Part shown: positions 1-7,563 of the stretch, in pieces
Layout: each line of letters begins with the position of its first letter
Numbering within the stretch: the stretch's first letter is position 1
NCBI GenBank assembly: GCA_009774585.1
Contig: VSOA01000057.1
Location: forward strand, 1-16,249
DNA from: Lachnospiraceae bacterium
GTDB lineage: Bacteria > Bacillota > Clostridia > Lachnospirales > Lachnospiraceae
Direction: 5' to 3'
DNA length: 16,249 nt
Notes under the pieces: model-generated
Database searches by the model: none
The model's input: only the letters and a program-made list of their open reading frames with translations
Told to the model about the DNA's origin: nothing
Position numbers and translations under genes: made by a program

Positions 1-1
1 T

Positions 2-406
2 AACATTGAATTTGTGTTTACGAGTCATCCGGCGGTTTTTGCCTGTGCGGTACTGATGACAATATTAGGCATGATATTTATGGTACAGCTTAATTACTAT
101 CTTGGATTGTTGACTTTGAAATATCAAGGCATCAATACTTTTCTGATGATAAAGAATAACCTGATTTCCTTGATTACGGGAAGTATCATTCCGCTGGTGC
201 TTTTTCCGGAGGCAGTGGTAAATATTATGAAGGCGCTTCCGTTCTATTATGTGGTTTATCTTCCTTCCATGCTGCTAACCGGGATGAATCAGGAAGAAGC
301 GGTAAGCGGATTACTGGTGATCGCAGTCTGGTGCGTGGTAATGCAGGTTGTGATTGATACTACGTGGAATCAATATATCAGAAAGTATGACGGGGTGGGA
401 ATCTAA
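2..406 (+). CDS. ABC-2 family permease, C-terminal part (truncated by window start)
   Basis: The frame is open from the first complete codon (bases 2-4) to the TAA at 404-406, so the true start lies upstream; the GTG at 14 is just an internal codon. About 134 residues remain, with four or five hydrophobic segments. A Pro-Phe-Tyr-Tyr motif after a hydrophobic stretch and the ending Tyr-Ile-Arg-Lys-Tyr-Asp-Gly-Val-Gly-Ile resemble the C-terminal half of the COG4587/DUF990 class of ABC-2 permeases. The family normally forms a heteromeric export channel with a COG3694 permease and a NatA-like ATPase; the partner follows with a one-base overlap (TAATG), so the two are translationally coupled. Substrate unknown. 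Family call is from sequence style, fairly sure. Confidence 0.8.
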   Translation, partial: NIEFVFTSHPAVFACAVLMTILGMIFMVQLNYYLGLLTLKYQGINTFLMIKNNLISLITGSIIPLVLFPEAVVNIMKALPFYYVVYLPSMLLTGMNQEEAVSGLLVIAVWCVVMQVVIDTTWNQYIRKYDGVGI

Positions 407-1206
407 TGAAACATTTAAAGAAAAATTTACGCGTATTAAGGGAAATGTTATACTTGCGTTTTCACGGAATCGCAGTATTTCGGATGGACTTTTTCGGACC
501 ATTCTTTGTAGACGGCAGTTTATTTGTCATTCAACTGCTGGCTTTCGGGGTGATTTACTCTAACATCGATACGATAGGCGGATGGCATCAGGGAGAGATG
601 ATCTTGTATATAGGGACTTTTTCACTGCTCAATGCTGTTAACATGACGTTGTATTTCTTCGGCGTAAACGGGATTCCTGATAAAGTCAGGTCCGGTGAAC
701 TGGATTTATATCTGACCAAACCGGTAAGTCCATTATTTAGATTATCTTTTGAGAATATCAGTCCGGGTTCGGTTCCGCTTATGATAATGAGTATCTGCAT
801 CATCGCATATGGCGCCGCCATGTCGAAAGTGCAGGTGACTGCCTTGCGGGTGTTGGAGTATCTGTTTTGGCTGCTGCTCATGGGGATTCTGTACTATGAT
901 ATGGAAGTTATCATTCGCTCCGTTTCCTTATATGTCGTGTCGATGGCACGCATGGAACAACTGGAGAATGCAGGGATTAATTTATGCATGAAACTGCCGG
1001 GCATTGCTTTTTATGGAGTGTATAAGTTTATTTTTTATCTATTGCTGCCATATGGAATCATGGCGACGCTTCCGGTGCAAAGTATGATAGGCGATATGGA
1101 TTACAAATTAGCGATGTATGGGATATTAGTTGTAGTACTGTTTTCCGCGGGCGCTTGTCTGATGTGGAAAAAGGGATTAAAGAGATATAATAGTGCGAGC
1201 TCGTAG
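406..1206 (+). CDS. ABC-2 family permease (COG3694-type partner)
   Basis: Integral membrane protein of 266 residues with about six membrane segments after a short basic N-terminus. The ATG shares its first base with the stop of the preceding permease. An internal stretch reading Gly-Glu-Leu-Asp-Leu-Tyr-Leu-Thr-Lys-Pro (about residues 97-106) is a hallmark of the ABC-2 permease pair COG4587/COG3694, where the phrase 'G.lD..L.kP' is conserved. It probably forms the membrane half of an exporter with the truncated gene upstream; the ATPase should be encoded before the window. The MutS-like gene follows after 23 bases, so the three may be co-transcribed. The exported substrate cannot be inferred. 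Confidence 0.85.
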   Translation: MKHLKKNLRVLREMLYLRFHGIAVFRMDFFGPFFVDGSLFVIQLLAFGVIYSNIDTIGGWHQGEMILYIGTFSLLNAVNMTLYFFGVNGIPDKVRSGELDLYLTKPVSPLFRLSFENISPGSVPLMIMSICIIAYGAAMSKVQVTALRVLEYLFWLLLMGILYYDMEVIIRSVSLYVVSMARMEQLENAGINLCMKLPGIAFYGVYKFIFYLLLPYGIMATLPVQSMIGDMDYKLAMYGILVVVLFSAGACLMWKKGLKRYNSASS

Positions 1207-1229
1207 AGCGAGTGGAAAAGGAGTCGGAA

Positions 1230-3128
1230 ATGGATATTGAGAAACAAATTGAATTTGATAAAGTGAAGGCGGTATGGGCTGATTTAGCAGTTACAGACTG
1301 GGCGAAAGCAAAAATCATGGAAACGACCATCATTTATTCTGAAAACGAGTTACGAAAGCAGTTGCGGGATACGACGAATGCGAGAGAGTTGATTGAAAAA
1401 CTCGGTATGCCGCCGCTGCAGAATGTTTCCGAAATGAAAGAAATTCTGCTGATCGCAGATAAGGGCGACTGCCTGACGCCGTATCAACTGGAGCGGGTCG
1501 AAAAGGTCTTGGTGGCAATAAAACGTTTGAAAGATTACTTGGAAAAAGGCAAGGCATACAATAATTCTCTGGCATACTATGAAGAAAATCTGGATGCGGT
1601 AGGTGAGCTGCGGGAAGAGATATGCATGAAAATCAGAGGCGGCGCCGTGGATGACCATGCATCAAAGGAATTAGGCCAGATACGGAGTCAAATCATAAAA
1701 TGCGAGGAACAGATGAAACAGAAGGCGGAACAGGTGATGCGCGCTAATAAGGAGTGCATGGCGGATCATTACTGCACGCTTAGAAATGGACGGGTATGTA
1801 TTCCCGTGAAAAAGGAATATAAGCTTAAGATATCCGGCAGCGTGATTGATAAATCTTCTACAGGAAGCACACTTTTCATGGAGCCGGCAAGCGTGGCAAA
1901 ATATTATGAGGAGCTGCAAATACTACGAATCAGTGAAGAAAATGAGGTGTATCGTATTTTATATACATTATCGTCAATGGTGGCAGGGGCGTCCCCTGTG
2001 ATGCACGAGGACTTGTCCATGATTGAAAAACTGGATTTGATATTGTCAAAAGGTAAGCTGAGTATCGATATGGATGCGACGGAGCCGGCTGTCAACACGG
2101 CGCGAAGTATTCTGCTATCTGATGCCAGACATCCTCTGATGGATAGAAAGATTGCAGTACCGTTACAGTTTGACATTGGAGAGAAGGTGCGCGGCATCAT
2201 CATAACCGGACCAAATACAGGTGGAAAAACAGTGGCAATCAAGACGGTTATGTTAAATTGCATCATGGCGCAGTGCGGACTGCATGTTACGTGTAAAAGC
2301 GCGGATATCTGTATGAACAGCGCTTATCTGTGCGATATAGGAGACGGACAGAATCTATCTGAAAATCTGTCAACATTTTCTGCACACATCACGAATGTGC
2401 TGGAAGTGATCAGCGAGGTCAATCAGGATAGTTTTGTTATTTTGGATGAAATGGGTTCCGGTACGGATCCGACGGAAGGGATGGGAATTGCCATTGCGAT
2501 ATTAGAAGAACTTAGAAAGAGCGGTGCGATTTTTTTGGTGACGACTCATTATCCGGAAGTGAAAGAATACGCAAATCAGGCGGAGGATATTGTCAATGCA
2601 AGGATGACTTTTGACAAGGAGACATTAAGTCCCACGTATCAGATGGTAATCGGAGAAGCGGGCGCAAGCTGTGCGTTCTACATCGCAGACAGATTGGGAA
2701 TGCCAGCCGAAATGCTGAAGGTGGCAGTACGCGCCGCATATGGCGAGGATGCGGTGGATGCCTATCAATTCAGAAACACAGAGAGCACTGTCGTTAAAAC
2801 AAATACACCGAAGATTTCCAGAACAAAGAAGGCGAAAAGTAACGCAGACCTGAGCACCAAGTATAGAATAGGCGACAGCGTCATGATTTATCCGGAGAAA
2901 AAAATCGGCATCGTATGCGTGCCGATTAATGAAAAGGGCGTACTGCGGGTGCAGCTTCCGAATAAGAAGATATGGATTAATCATAAGCGTGTGAAGCTTC
3001 ATGTTGCGGCGACGCAACTCTACCCAGAGGATTACGATTTCTCGATTATCTTTGACACGGTTGAAAACCGTAAGAAGCGGCATGATATGCAGAGAAAATA
3101 TACGGATGACGTGGTGGAGTGCGAGTAG
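1230..3128 (+). CDS. MutS2-like ATPase lacking the Smr nuclease domain
   Basis: A 632-residue member of the MutS superfamily. The Walker A motif GPNTGGKT lies at about residues 327-334 and the Walker B/D-loop LDEMGSGTDPTEG at about 405-417, followed by the conserved TTHYPEVK. A long, charged helical middle (about 80-270) fits the clamp/lever region. MutS2 proteins are usually near 780 residues and end in an Smr endonuclease domain. This protein has no Smr motifs: after the ATPase comes a linker, a KOW-like stretch (GDSVMIYP onward, about 549-590), and a short acidic/basic tail. It also lacks the N-terminal mismatch-recognition domain of MutS1. It is therefore probably a shortened MutS2-type paralogue that acts on branched DNA or stalled ribosomes without cutting; that role is inference. 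The ATG at 1230 is chosen because AAAAGGAG ends six bases before it; the GTG at 1212 has no good ribosome site. Confidence 0.88.
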   Translation: MDIEKQIEFDKVKAVWADLAVTDWAKAKIMETTIIYSENELRKQLRDTTNARELIEKLGMPPLQNVSEMKEILLIADKGDCLTPYQLERVEKVLVAIKRLKDYLEKGKAYNNSLAYYEENLDAVGELREEICMKIRGGAVDDHASKELGQIRSQIIKCEEQMKQKAEQVMRANKECMADHYCTLRNGRVCIPVKKEYKLKISGSVIDKSSTGSTLFMEPASVAKYYEELQILRISEENEVYRILYTLSSMVAGASPVMHEDLSMIEKLDLILSKGKLSIDMDATEPAVNTARSILLSDARHPLMDRKIAVPLQFDIGEKVRGIIITGPNTGGKTVAIKTVMLNCIMAQCGLHVTCKSADICMNSAYLCDIGDGQNLSENLSTFSAHITNVLEVISEVNQDSFVILDEMGSGTDPTEGMGIAIAILEELRKSGAIFLVTTHYPEVKEYANQAEDIVNARMTFDKETLSPTYQMVIGEAGASCAFYIADRLGMPAEMLKVAVRAAYGEDAVDAYQFRNTESTVVKTNTPKISRTKKAKSNADLSTKYRIGDSVMIYPEKKIGIVCVPINEKGVLRVQLPNKKIWINHKRVKLHVAATQLYPEDYDFSIIFDTVENRKKRHDMQRKYTDDVVECE

Positions 3129-3397
3129 AAGACTGCATTTTGCCTATTTAACGCTTATGATGATTATAACAGAATAGTTGCACAGTATCAGAAACGGGCG
3201 GTTATTACATATGGATGACTGCCCGATCTGATATTATGGAATTTACATAGAAAAATATTGGCTGACGTGGTATACTTCTTAGGTATTAAAGTCTTGTCAT
3301 AGCGGGTGCGGGGCAGGTAAGACAACGACAGTTGCGACAACGCCAAGAAATATGAAAAGCCTGATTGTGGCTTTGGAGACGGCGGAAGGTGGACAGA
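3129..3397. other. Intergenic spacer, 269 bases, with hairpin and weak promoter-like sequence
   Basis: No convincing gene lies here. It holds a stable hairpin at 3195-3225 (listed separately), an isolated -10-like TATACT at 3271-3276 without a well-spaced -35, and at 3301-3396 a plus-frame stretch whose translation begins SGCGAGKTTTVA, like a P-loop but with no start codon. The ribosome site of the downstream nitrilase gene (AAGGTGG) is at the 3' end. Confidence 0.5.
3195..3225 (+). other. Hairpin downstream of the MutS2-like gene, no U tract
   Basis: CGGGCGGTT (3195-3203) pairs with GACTGCCCG (3217-3225) to give a nine-pair stem with two G-U pairs and a 13-base loop. No run of T follows, so it is not a classical intrinsic terminator. 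It could protect the upstream transcript's 3' end or act as a leader structure. The opposite strand also lacks a U tract. Confidence 0.45.
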
Positions 3398-4279
3398 ATG
3401 AAGACTGATATGAGAGTGTTTGCACTGGAACTGGACAATGATATCAAAGGTATTGCGCAAAGAAAAGAGTACATAGAATCCCTTATTGCAAAACTACCGT
3501 TGCCGGATTTTGTCGTACTGCCGGAACTGGCTTTGTGCAGCTATATGGCAAGTAAAGAAATATGGCAGTATGCCGATAACTGTGGAGTTGACACGTCCGC
3601 ATGGACAATGCAGATGGCAGAGAAATATCATACCTATATCGGGATAGGATATCTTGATAAAGAAAATGGAGACTATTATAATCGGTATATGATTGCTGAC
3701 GGAAATCAGATTTTTGGTGTTGTCACAAAGTCAGAGGGCGAGGCGGCTGCCTTTAAGCGCGGATTGTTTGATAATATCATTCAGACGCCAGTGGGAAATA
3801 TTGGTGTGGCAATCTGCTATGATGCGAAGAGAAAACATTTTTATGATAATGTGAAATACGAAGAACTTGCCATGATCTTGTTCCCGCATGGTTGTCCGGC
3901 TGACCCGAAGAAACCGACGCGGGAGCAGAAAATGAATGATTTCTTTTGCGGTATGTATGAAGAGACGTTCGGTGTTCCGGTCGTGTATGTCAACAGTAAA
4001 GGAAAACTTGAATATATGGCAGGCAGAATGGGACGGATGATGCAGAAAGCAGGGTTTGCCATGAATGGTTTTTCAAAGATTTATGCGACAGACGGTACAA
4101 CGATTACCTGCGACGTGGAAGAAGCGACAGGAGCCGGAATTGAAATTGTTCCGCGTAGACGGCGGAAGGATATTCATTTCTACGGGGAGGATATGATAAA
4201 GGGGAATTGGCTTTTCCGTCAATTCATACTGAAACCTGATACAAAAGCCGGAATCAAAATCTATGAGGAAACGAGATGA
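3398..4279 (+). CDS. Carbon-nitrogen hydrolase (nitrilase superfamily)
   Basis: A 293-residue protein with the alpha-beta-beta-alpha nitrilase fold. The catalytic triad can be placed: Glu43 in VVLPELAL, Lys111 in VVTKSEGE, and nucleophile Cys140 in GVAICYDAKRKHF. The family hydrolyses amide or nitrile bonds, or transfers acyl groups; the substrate is not evident. The region after the nucleophile (ILFPHGCPADPKK) matches the usual strand-plus-loop shape. The ATG at 3398 is preferred because AAGGTGG sits five bases upstream; an upstream TTG at 3365 would add an Arg/Trp-rich tail and has no ribosome site. Only four bases separate its stop from the response-regulator start, so this enzyme is probably co-expressed with the two-component system. 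No signal peptide, so it should be cytoplasmic. Confidence 0.85.
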   Translation: MKTDMRVFALELDNDIKGIAQRKEYIESLIAKLPLPDFVVLPELALCSYMASKEIWQYADNCGVDTSAWTMQMAEKYHTYIGIGYLDKENGDYYNRYMIADGNQIFGVVTKSEGEAAAFKRGLFDNIIQTPVGNIGVAICYDAKRKHFYDNVKYEELAMILFPHGCPADPKKPTREQKMNDFFCGMYEETFGVPVVYVNSKGKLEYMAGRMGRMMQKAGFAMNGFSKIYATDGTTITCDVEEATGAGIEIVPRRRRKDIHFYGEDMIKGNWLFRQFILKPDTKAGIKIYEETR

Positions 4280-4283
4280 TATC

Positions 4284-5003
4284 ATGCTTCACATAGCAGT
4301 CTGTGATGACGATATGAAGGCGGTGCAGATGCACAAACAAATTGCAGAGGAATGTTTCAGGCAGTGCGGAACTATCGGTGAGATTACCACGTATACCGAC
4401 AGTGAAAACCTGCTTTATGACATTACCGAAGACAAGTTTTATTATGATTTAATTCTGTTAGATATCGAAATGCCCGGCAGAAGCGGTATGGAGCTGGCGG
4501 AGCAAGTCAAACCCCGTCTTCCCAATATAAAAATTATTTTTATCACATCCCATATCGAATATGCCATAGACGCGTTTGAACTGGCGGTATTCCGCTATGT
4601 GCCGAAAAGTGATACGAAGAAGAGACTTCCGGCAGCGATAAGGGACGCTGTCAAACTGATTCTGTTAGAAGACGGCAAAACCTACACGATTCAGACCAAC
4701 AGCAGACTCGAGAAAATCCCTTACAAGGAGATTTATTATATTGAGCGTGACGGCAAGAATGCCGGCATTGTTACGGAATGCGGTATGTCTAAGGTCCGTA
4801 AGAGTCTTGGACAGGTTTACGAGGAACTGGGCGCGGAAGAATTTATTTATATTGACCGGGGATGTATTGTCAATATGATACATATCATGCAGGTCAAGGA
4901 CGGCATGGTAATCTTAAAAAACGGCGTATCGCTTCCCATCAGCCGCTCTCATTTACAGGAGGTCAAAGAACGGATTAATATGTATTGGGGGACACATATA
5001 TGA
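4284..5003 (+). CDS. LytTR-family response regulator (AgrA-like)
   Basis: A 239-residue two-component regulator. The receiver domain (about 1-115) has the acidic pocket Asp8-Asp9-Asp10, phospho-acceptor Asp60 in LILLDIEMPG, Thr/Ser88-89 in FITSH, and Lys108 in YVPKS. A LytTR DNA-binding domain follows (about 130-233), with the typical IYYIERDGKNA strand and a terminal SLPISRSHLQEV segment. LytTR regulators bind short direct repeats upstream of the -35 element and often control peptide export or quorum sensing. ATG 4284 gives the standard start MLHIAVCDDD; an in-frame ATG at 4263 lies inside the nitrilase gene. The stop overlaps the kinase start in ATGA, showing translational coupling. Its likely targets are its own operon and the ABC operon starting at 6604. 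Confidence 0.92.
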   Translation: MLHIAVCDDDMKAVQMHKQIAEECFRQCGTIGEITTYTDSENLLYDITEDKFYYDLILLDIEMPGRSGMELAEQVKPRLPNIKIIFITSHIEYAIDAFELAVFRYVPKSDTKKRLPAAIRDAVKLILLEDGKTYTIQTNSRLEKIPYKEIYYIERDGKNAGIVTECGMSKVRKSLGQVYEELGAEEFIYIDRGCIVNMIHIMQVKDGMVILKNGVSLPISRSHLQEVKERINMYWGTHI

Positions 5004-6361
5004 CACATTTCAATTTGATAATGATTCCCTCAATACAGATAAACTGGTTTATTTTCTTATCCGATATTCTGTGGGCGGGATTGCGCGTCGTTGCGTGTCT
5101 GCTTCTCATTGTAAGGCTGCTTTCGCTTGAACTGTCGGACAGAAAAAGTCTTGTGAAAAGTCTGGTGACCGGGGCAGCAGGTTCTTTAGTGATTATTGTG
5201 ACGGCATTTCTTACGGGGATTCCGGAATTTTACCGGACAGCGTTAGAAACAGTCTGGATCGCGGTGTGTGGAAAGCGTCTGCTTAGTGCGGATATGAGAA
5301 TGGGATTGTTTATCAGCATCTACTATGAGATTGCGGTTTCTTTTTGGACATTCCTTCTAATGGCCGGAATGGGGATTTTATTCCGTTCATCTGCTTTTCT
5401 TGATGCAGCAACGGTGAGCGGACAAGTCGCCGTCTGGCTGCTCCATATTCTATTATTCGCCGGAACGCTGTATTTATTGAAAAATCAGGAGATAGAGAAG
5501 CAAAGAGCGTTTCGGTTTACGTTAACGGCTTCGGCGGCGGGGCTGATTGCTGTCGTCACGTTGTCTGAGCAGACCGCGCTTGAGATTTCTGACGATATGC
5601 TTAGCACATGGACGATTCTATCAGTGGTGTTGATGATGGCTGTGCTGGTATTCAATATGAATCGTCAATATGAAAGTGAAAAGGAATTGGCGAAATTGAA
5701 GTCCGAGCAGGCGGAATTATTAGAGCGGGATTACACTACGCTTAATAATGCCTATGCGGTGAATGCGAAATTGTTCCATGATTTCCATAATCATATCGGC
5801 GCGTTGCGTCAGTTGCTTACCCATGAAAAGTACGCGGAGGCTGTGAAGTATCTGGATGAACTGCAGGCACCCGTCAGGGAAATGACGGACACTGTCTGGA
5901 CGGGTGATGAGACGGTGGACTATCTGATCAATAGCAAAACCGCATTGGCAGCCGCGGAAAGAATACAACTGCAGGTGCAGGTTGAGTTCCCGAAGCATGC
6001 AGGTATCAGGAGCGCTGACCTATGTGCGATATTGGGGAACCTTCTGGATAACGCGCTGGAAGCGGCTGGACAGGTAACAGAACCGGAGAAGCGTTTGGTG
6101 AAACTTACAATCCGCAGAATCAATCAAATGCTGGTCATCAAGGTGGAGAATCGTTTTGCGGCTTCATTAATACAGGAAAATGGAGAACTGAAAACAATCA
6201 AGACAGAAGGCGGATTGCATGGCTGGGGACTGAAAAGCGCCCGGACTGCTGCTGAAAAGTACGACGGTATGATACGGACCGAATGCAGTGGGGAGCTGTT
6301 TCGGGCGGTTGCTACGTTGTGTTTTGACGGGGTAGATGCGCCGCAAAAAATTTTTTCATAA
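5000..6361 (+). CDS. AgrC-like sensor histidine kinase (GHKL ATPase)
   Basis: A 453-residue membrane kinase. Residues 1-220 contain about six hydrophobic segments, followed by a coiled linker (about 222-250). The dimerization/phosphoacceptor motif is FHDFHNHIGALRQLL with His260 as the likely phosphorylated residue, in the pattern of AgrC-type kinases (F.HD..NH). The GHKL ATPase domain shows the N-box GNLLDNALEAA (346-356) and a G-box GLHGWGLKSA (405-414). The ATG at 5000 shares four bases with the regulator stop and follows GGGGG at 4987-4991; the TTG at 4985 has no ribosome site. The large membrane domain without an extracellular sensor suggests peptide or envelope sensing, as in AgrC and related exporter-linked kinases. 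No agrB or agrD homologue is in the window, so the ligand is unknown. A terminator follows. Confidence 0.9.
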   Translation: MTHFNLIMIPSIQINWFIFLSDILWAGLRVVACLLLIVRLLSLELSDRKSLVKSLVTGAAGSLVIIVTAFLTGIPEFYRTALETVWIAVCGKRLLSADMRMGLFISIYYEIAVSFWTFLLMAGMGILFRSSAFLDAATVSGQVAVWLLHILLFAGTLYLLKNQEIEKQRAFRFTLTASAAGLIAVVTLSEQTALEISDDMLSTWTILSVVLMMAVLVFNMNRQYESEKELAKLKSEQAELLERDYTTLNNAYAVNAKLFHDFHNHIGALRQLLTHEKYAEAVKYLDELQAPVREMTDTVWTGDETVDYLINSKTALAAAERIQLQVQVEFPKHAGIRSADLCAILGNLLDNALEAAGQVTEPEKRLVKLTIRRINQMLVIKVENRFAASLIQENGELKTIKTEGGLHGWGLKSARTAAEKYDGMIRTECSGELFRAVATLCFDGVDAPQKIFS

Positions 6362-6387
6362 AAAAAGAAAATAATGTTTTTCCCGGG

Positions 6388-6417
6388 TGCAAGTCTTTGG
6401 GCTTGCATTTTTCTTTT
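6388..6417 (+). terminator. Intrinsic terminator after the kinase gene
   Basis: TGCAAGTC (6388-6395) and GGCTTGCA (6400-6407) form an eight-pair stem with one G-U pair and a TTTG loop, followed by TTTTTCTTTT. An A-rich run lies upstream. This is a textbook Rho-independent terminator ending the nitrilase/regulator/kinase transcript. Confidence 0.85.
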
Positions 6418-6442
6418 GGGAATCATTCGTGGTCAAAATCTT

Positions 6443-6488
6443 ACCGTTTACGGACATTTCCGCACGGGCTTTATTTGGGGGCTATGAT
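6443..6488 (+). promoter_or_regulatory. Possible activator-dependent promoter of the ABC operon
   Basis: TATGAT at 6483-6488 is a fair -10, but nothing resembling TTGACA lies 16-18 bases upstream, which is usual for activated promoters. ACCGTTTAC (6443-6451) and ACATTTCCG (6454-6462) resemble the ACAnTTcaG half-sites of LytTR regulators such as ComE. They start 11 bases apart rather than the usual 21 or so, so the match is weak. CCGTTTACGG (6444-6453) is also a small palindrome. Confidence 0.25.
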
Positions 6489-6603
6489 GTAAGTACAGTA
6501 AATCCTATAGATGCATGGAACTGTGATTTGGCAGAGAGAAATTATGATGTCGGCATGTAACTCTATAGGAAAAATCAGTTGTTTTGTGAAGGAGGAAATC
6601 ATA

Positions 6604-6777
6604 ATGCGTCATATTTATATTCGTGGTATTTTAGCTTTGGTCTGGGTAGCGGCGGCTATTGTCTGCGGTTTATCCGGCAGTATGGAAACGGCTGTTGTTT
6701 ATGTCATTGCGGGAGGCGTGTTCCTATATTCTGCATATTCCGCATGGGATAAGATGAAGAAGGATAGAGGAGAATGA
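6604..6777 (+). CDS. Small two-segment membrane protein in ABC operon
   Basis: A 57-residue protein with two hydrophobic segments (about 7-24 and 30-45), a short Gly-Ser turn between them and a charged tail ending KMKKDRGE. The ATG at 6604 follows AAGGAGGAAATC, a near-perfect ribosome site; an in-frame ATG at 6511 has none. It is not recognised as a named family. Its place as first gene of the ABC operon, four bases before the ATPase start, suggests an accessory membrane subunit, an exporter stabiliser or an immunity-like peptide. No leader-peptide features such as a double-glycine site are seen, so I do not call it the exported substrate. Confidence 0.75.
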   Translation: MRHIYIRGILALVWVAAAIVCGLSGSMETAVVYVIAGGVFLYSAYSAWDKMKKDRGE

Positions 6778-6781
6778 TAAG

Positions 6782-7540
6782 ATGGCAAATAATCTTTTAA
6801 CCATACAAAGTCTCAGCGCATGGTATAGCAAGGAAAGAAATGTATTATCTGATTTTTCCATAGAACTGAAGCAAAATGAAGTAGTGGGACTGATCGGGTT
6901 AAACGGCGCGGGCAAGACAACGTTTATTAAGACTCTGTCAGGACTGCATGAGACGTTCCGGGTGGAAGAAGTCCGAATGCACGACCACGCTGTGAAATTT
7001 CGGGATAATAATTTCAAAATTAGCCGCTATACCGTGTTTGCGGAGGACAATTCTTTTCAGTACTTTACGTTCCGGGAGTATATGGCGTACGTGTCTGCTG
7101 CTTACAAGCGGGGAAATCCGGATACCGCGGCGTTGATACAAGGATTTCATTTTGAGGAATATACGGATGTGCTTATGAAAGACCTGTCAACGGGCAATCG
7201 GAAAAAGGCTTTTCTGATCACGGCTTTTGCATTAAAACCGGAATTGCTTTTGCTGGATGAGCCGGTAAACGGTTTGGATTTCCAGAGTACGGAATTTCTA
7301 TATCAATTGATTGCCGGATATAAGGCGCACGGGACGGTACTTTTTTCCTCACATATTCTGGAAAGCATTACGCTGACCTCTGACCGGGTACTGGTATTAG
7401 AGGACGGACAGATCAGACAGAGCTTTGAAGGCGGGCAGATTAATGCCGTGGATATCCGGAAGGCGCTCCGATATGGGGAAGGTGAGCGAGATGAGAGAGG
7501 CGGACAAAAGGAAGCATGGGGTAAGGAAATCGGGAAATAA
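6782..7540 (+). CDS. ABC transporter ATP-binding protein
   Basis: A 252-residue nucleotide-binding subunit. Walker A is GLNGAGKTT (39-47), the signature is LSTGNRKK (135-142), a common variant of LSGGQ in ABC-2 exporters, Walker B is LLLLDEP (155-161) with the D-loop Asn-Gly-Leu-Asp, and His191 in SSH is the switch histidine. The usual Q-loop glutamine is not apparent; the region reads FAEDNSFQYFTFREYM, where an acidic residue takes its place. The C-terminal 25 residues are highly charged. AGAGGAGA eight bases upstream sets the ATG. It powers the membrane protein encoded 23 bases downstream. Exporters of this type beside an AgrC/AgrA-like pair often handle antimicrobial peptides or lipids; here that is inference. 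Confidence 0.92.
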   Translation: MANNLLTIQSLSAWYSKERNVLSDFSIELKQNEVVGLIGLNGAGKTTFIKTLSGLHETFRVEEVRMHDHAVKFRDNNFKISRYTVFAEDNSFQYFTFREYMAYVSAAYKRGNPDTAALIQGFHFEEYTDVLMKDLSTGNRKKAFLITAFALKPELLLLDEPVNGLDFQSTEFLYQLIAGYKAHGTVLFSSHILESITLTSDRVLVLEDGQIRQSFEGGQINAVDIRKALRYGEGERDERGGQKEAWGKEIGK

Positions 7541-7563
7541 GAGTAAAGAAGGAGATAAGTCAG

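Noticed and set aside
3365..3397. TTG start of the nitrilase gene at 3365
   Set aside because: It would give a Trp/Arg-rich leader without a ribosome site; the ATG at 3398 has AAGGTGG upstream.
3188..3474. Minus-strand frames in the spacer before the nitrilase gene
   Set aside because: They overlap the nitrilase start region, show no ribosome sites and look like random serine/threonine-rich shadow sequence.
4263..4283. Earlier start of the response regulator at ATG 4263
   Set aside because: It lies inside the nitrilase gene, adds a charged tail before the canonical MLHIAVCDDD start, and has no ribosome site.
6511..6603. Upstream extension of the small membrane protein from ATG 6511
   Set aside because: The frame is open, but no ribosome site precedes 6511, whereas AAGGAGG precedes 6604. 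The extension is not membrane-like.
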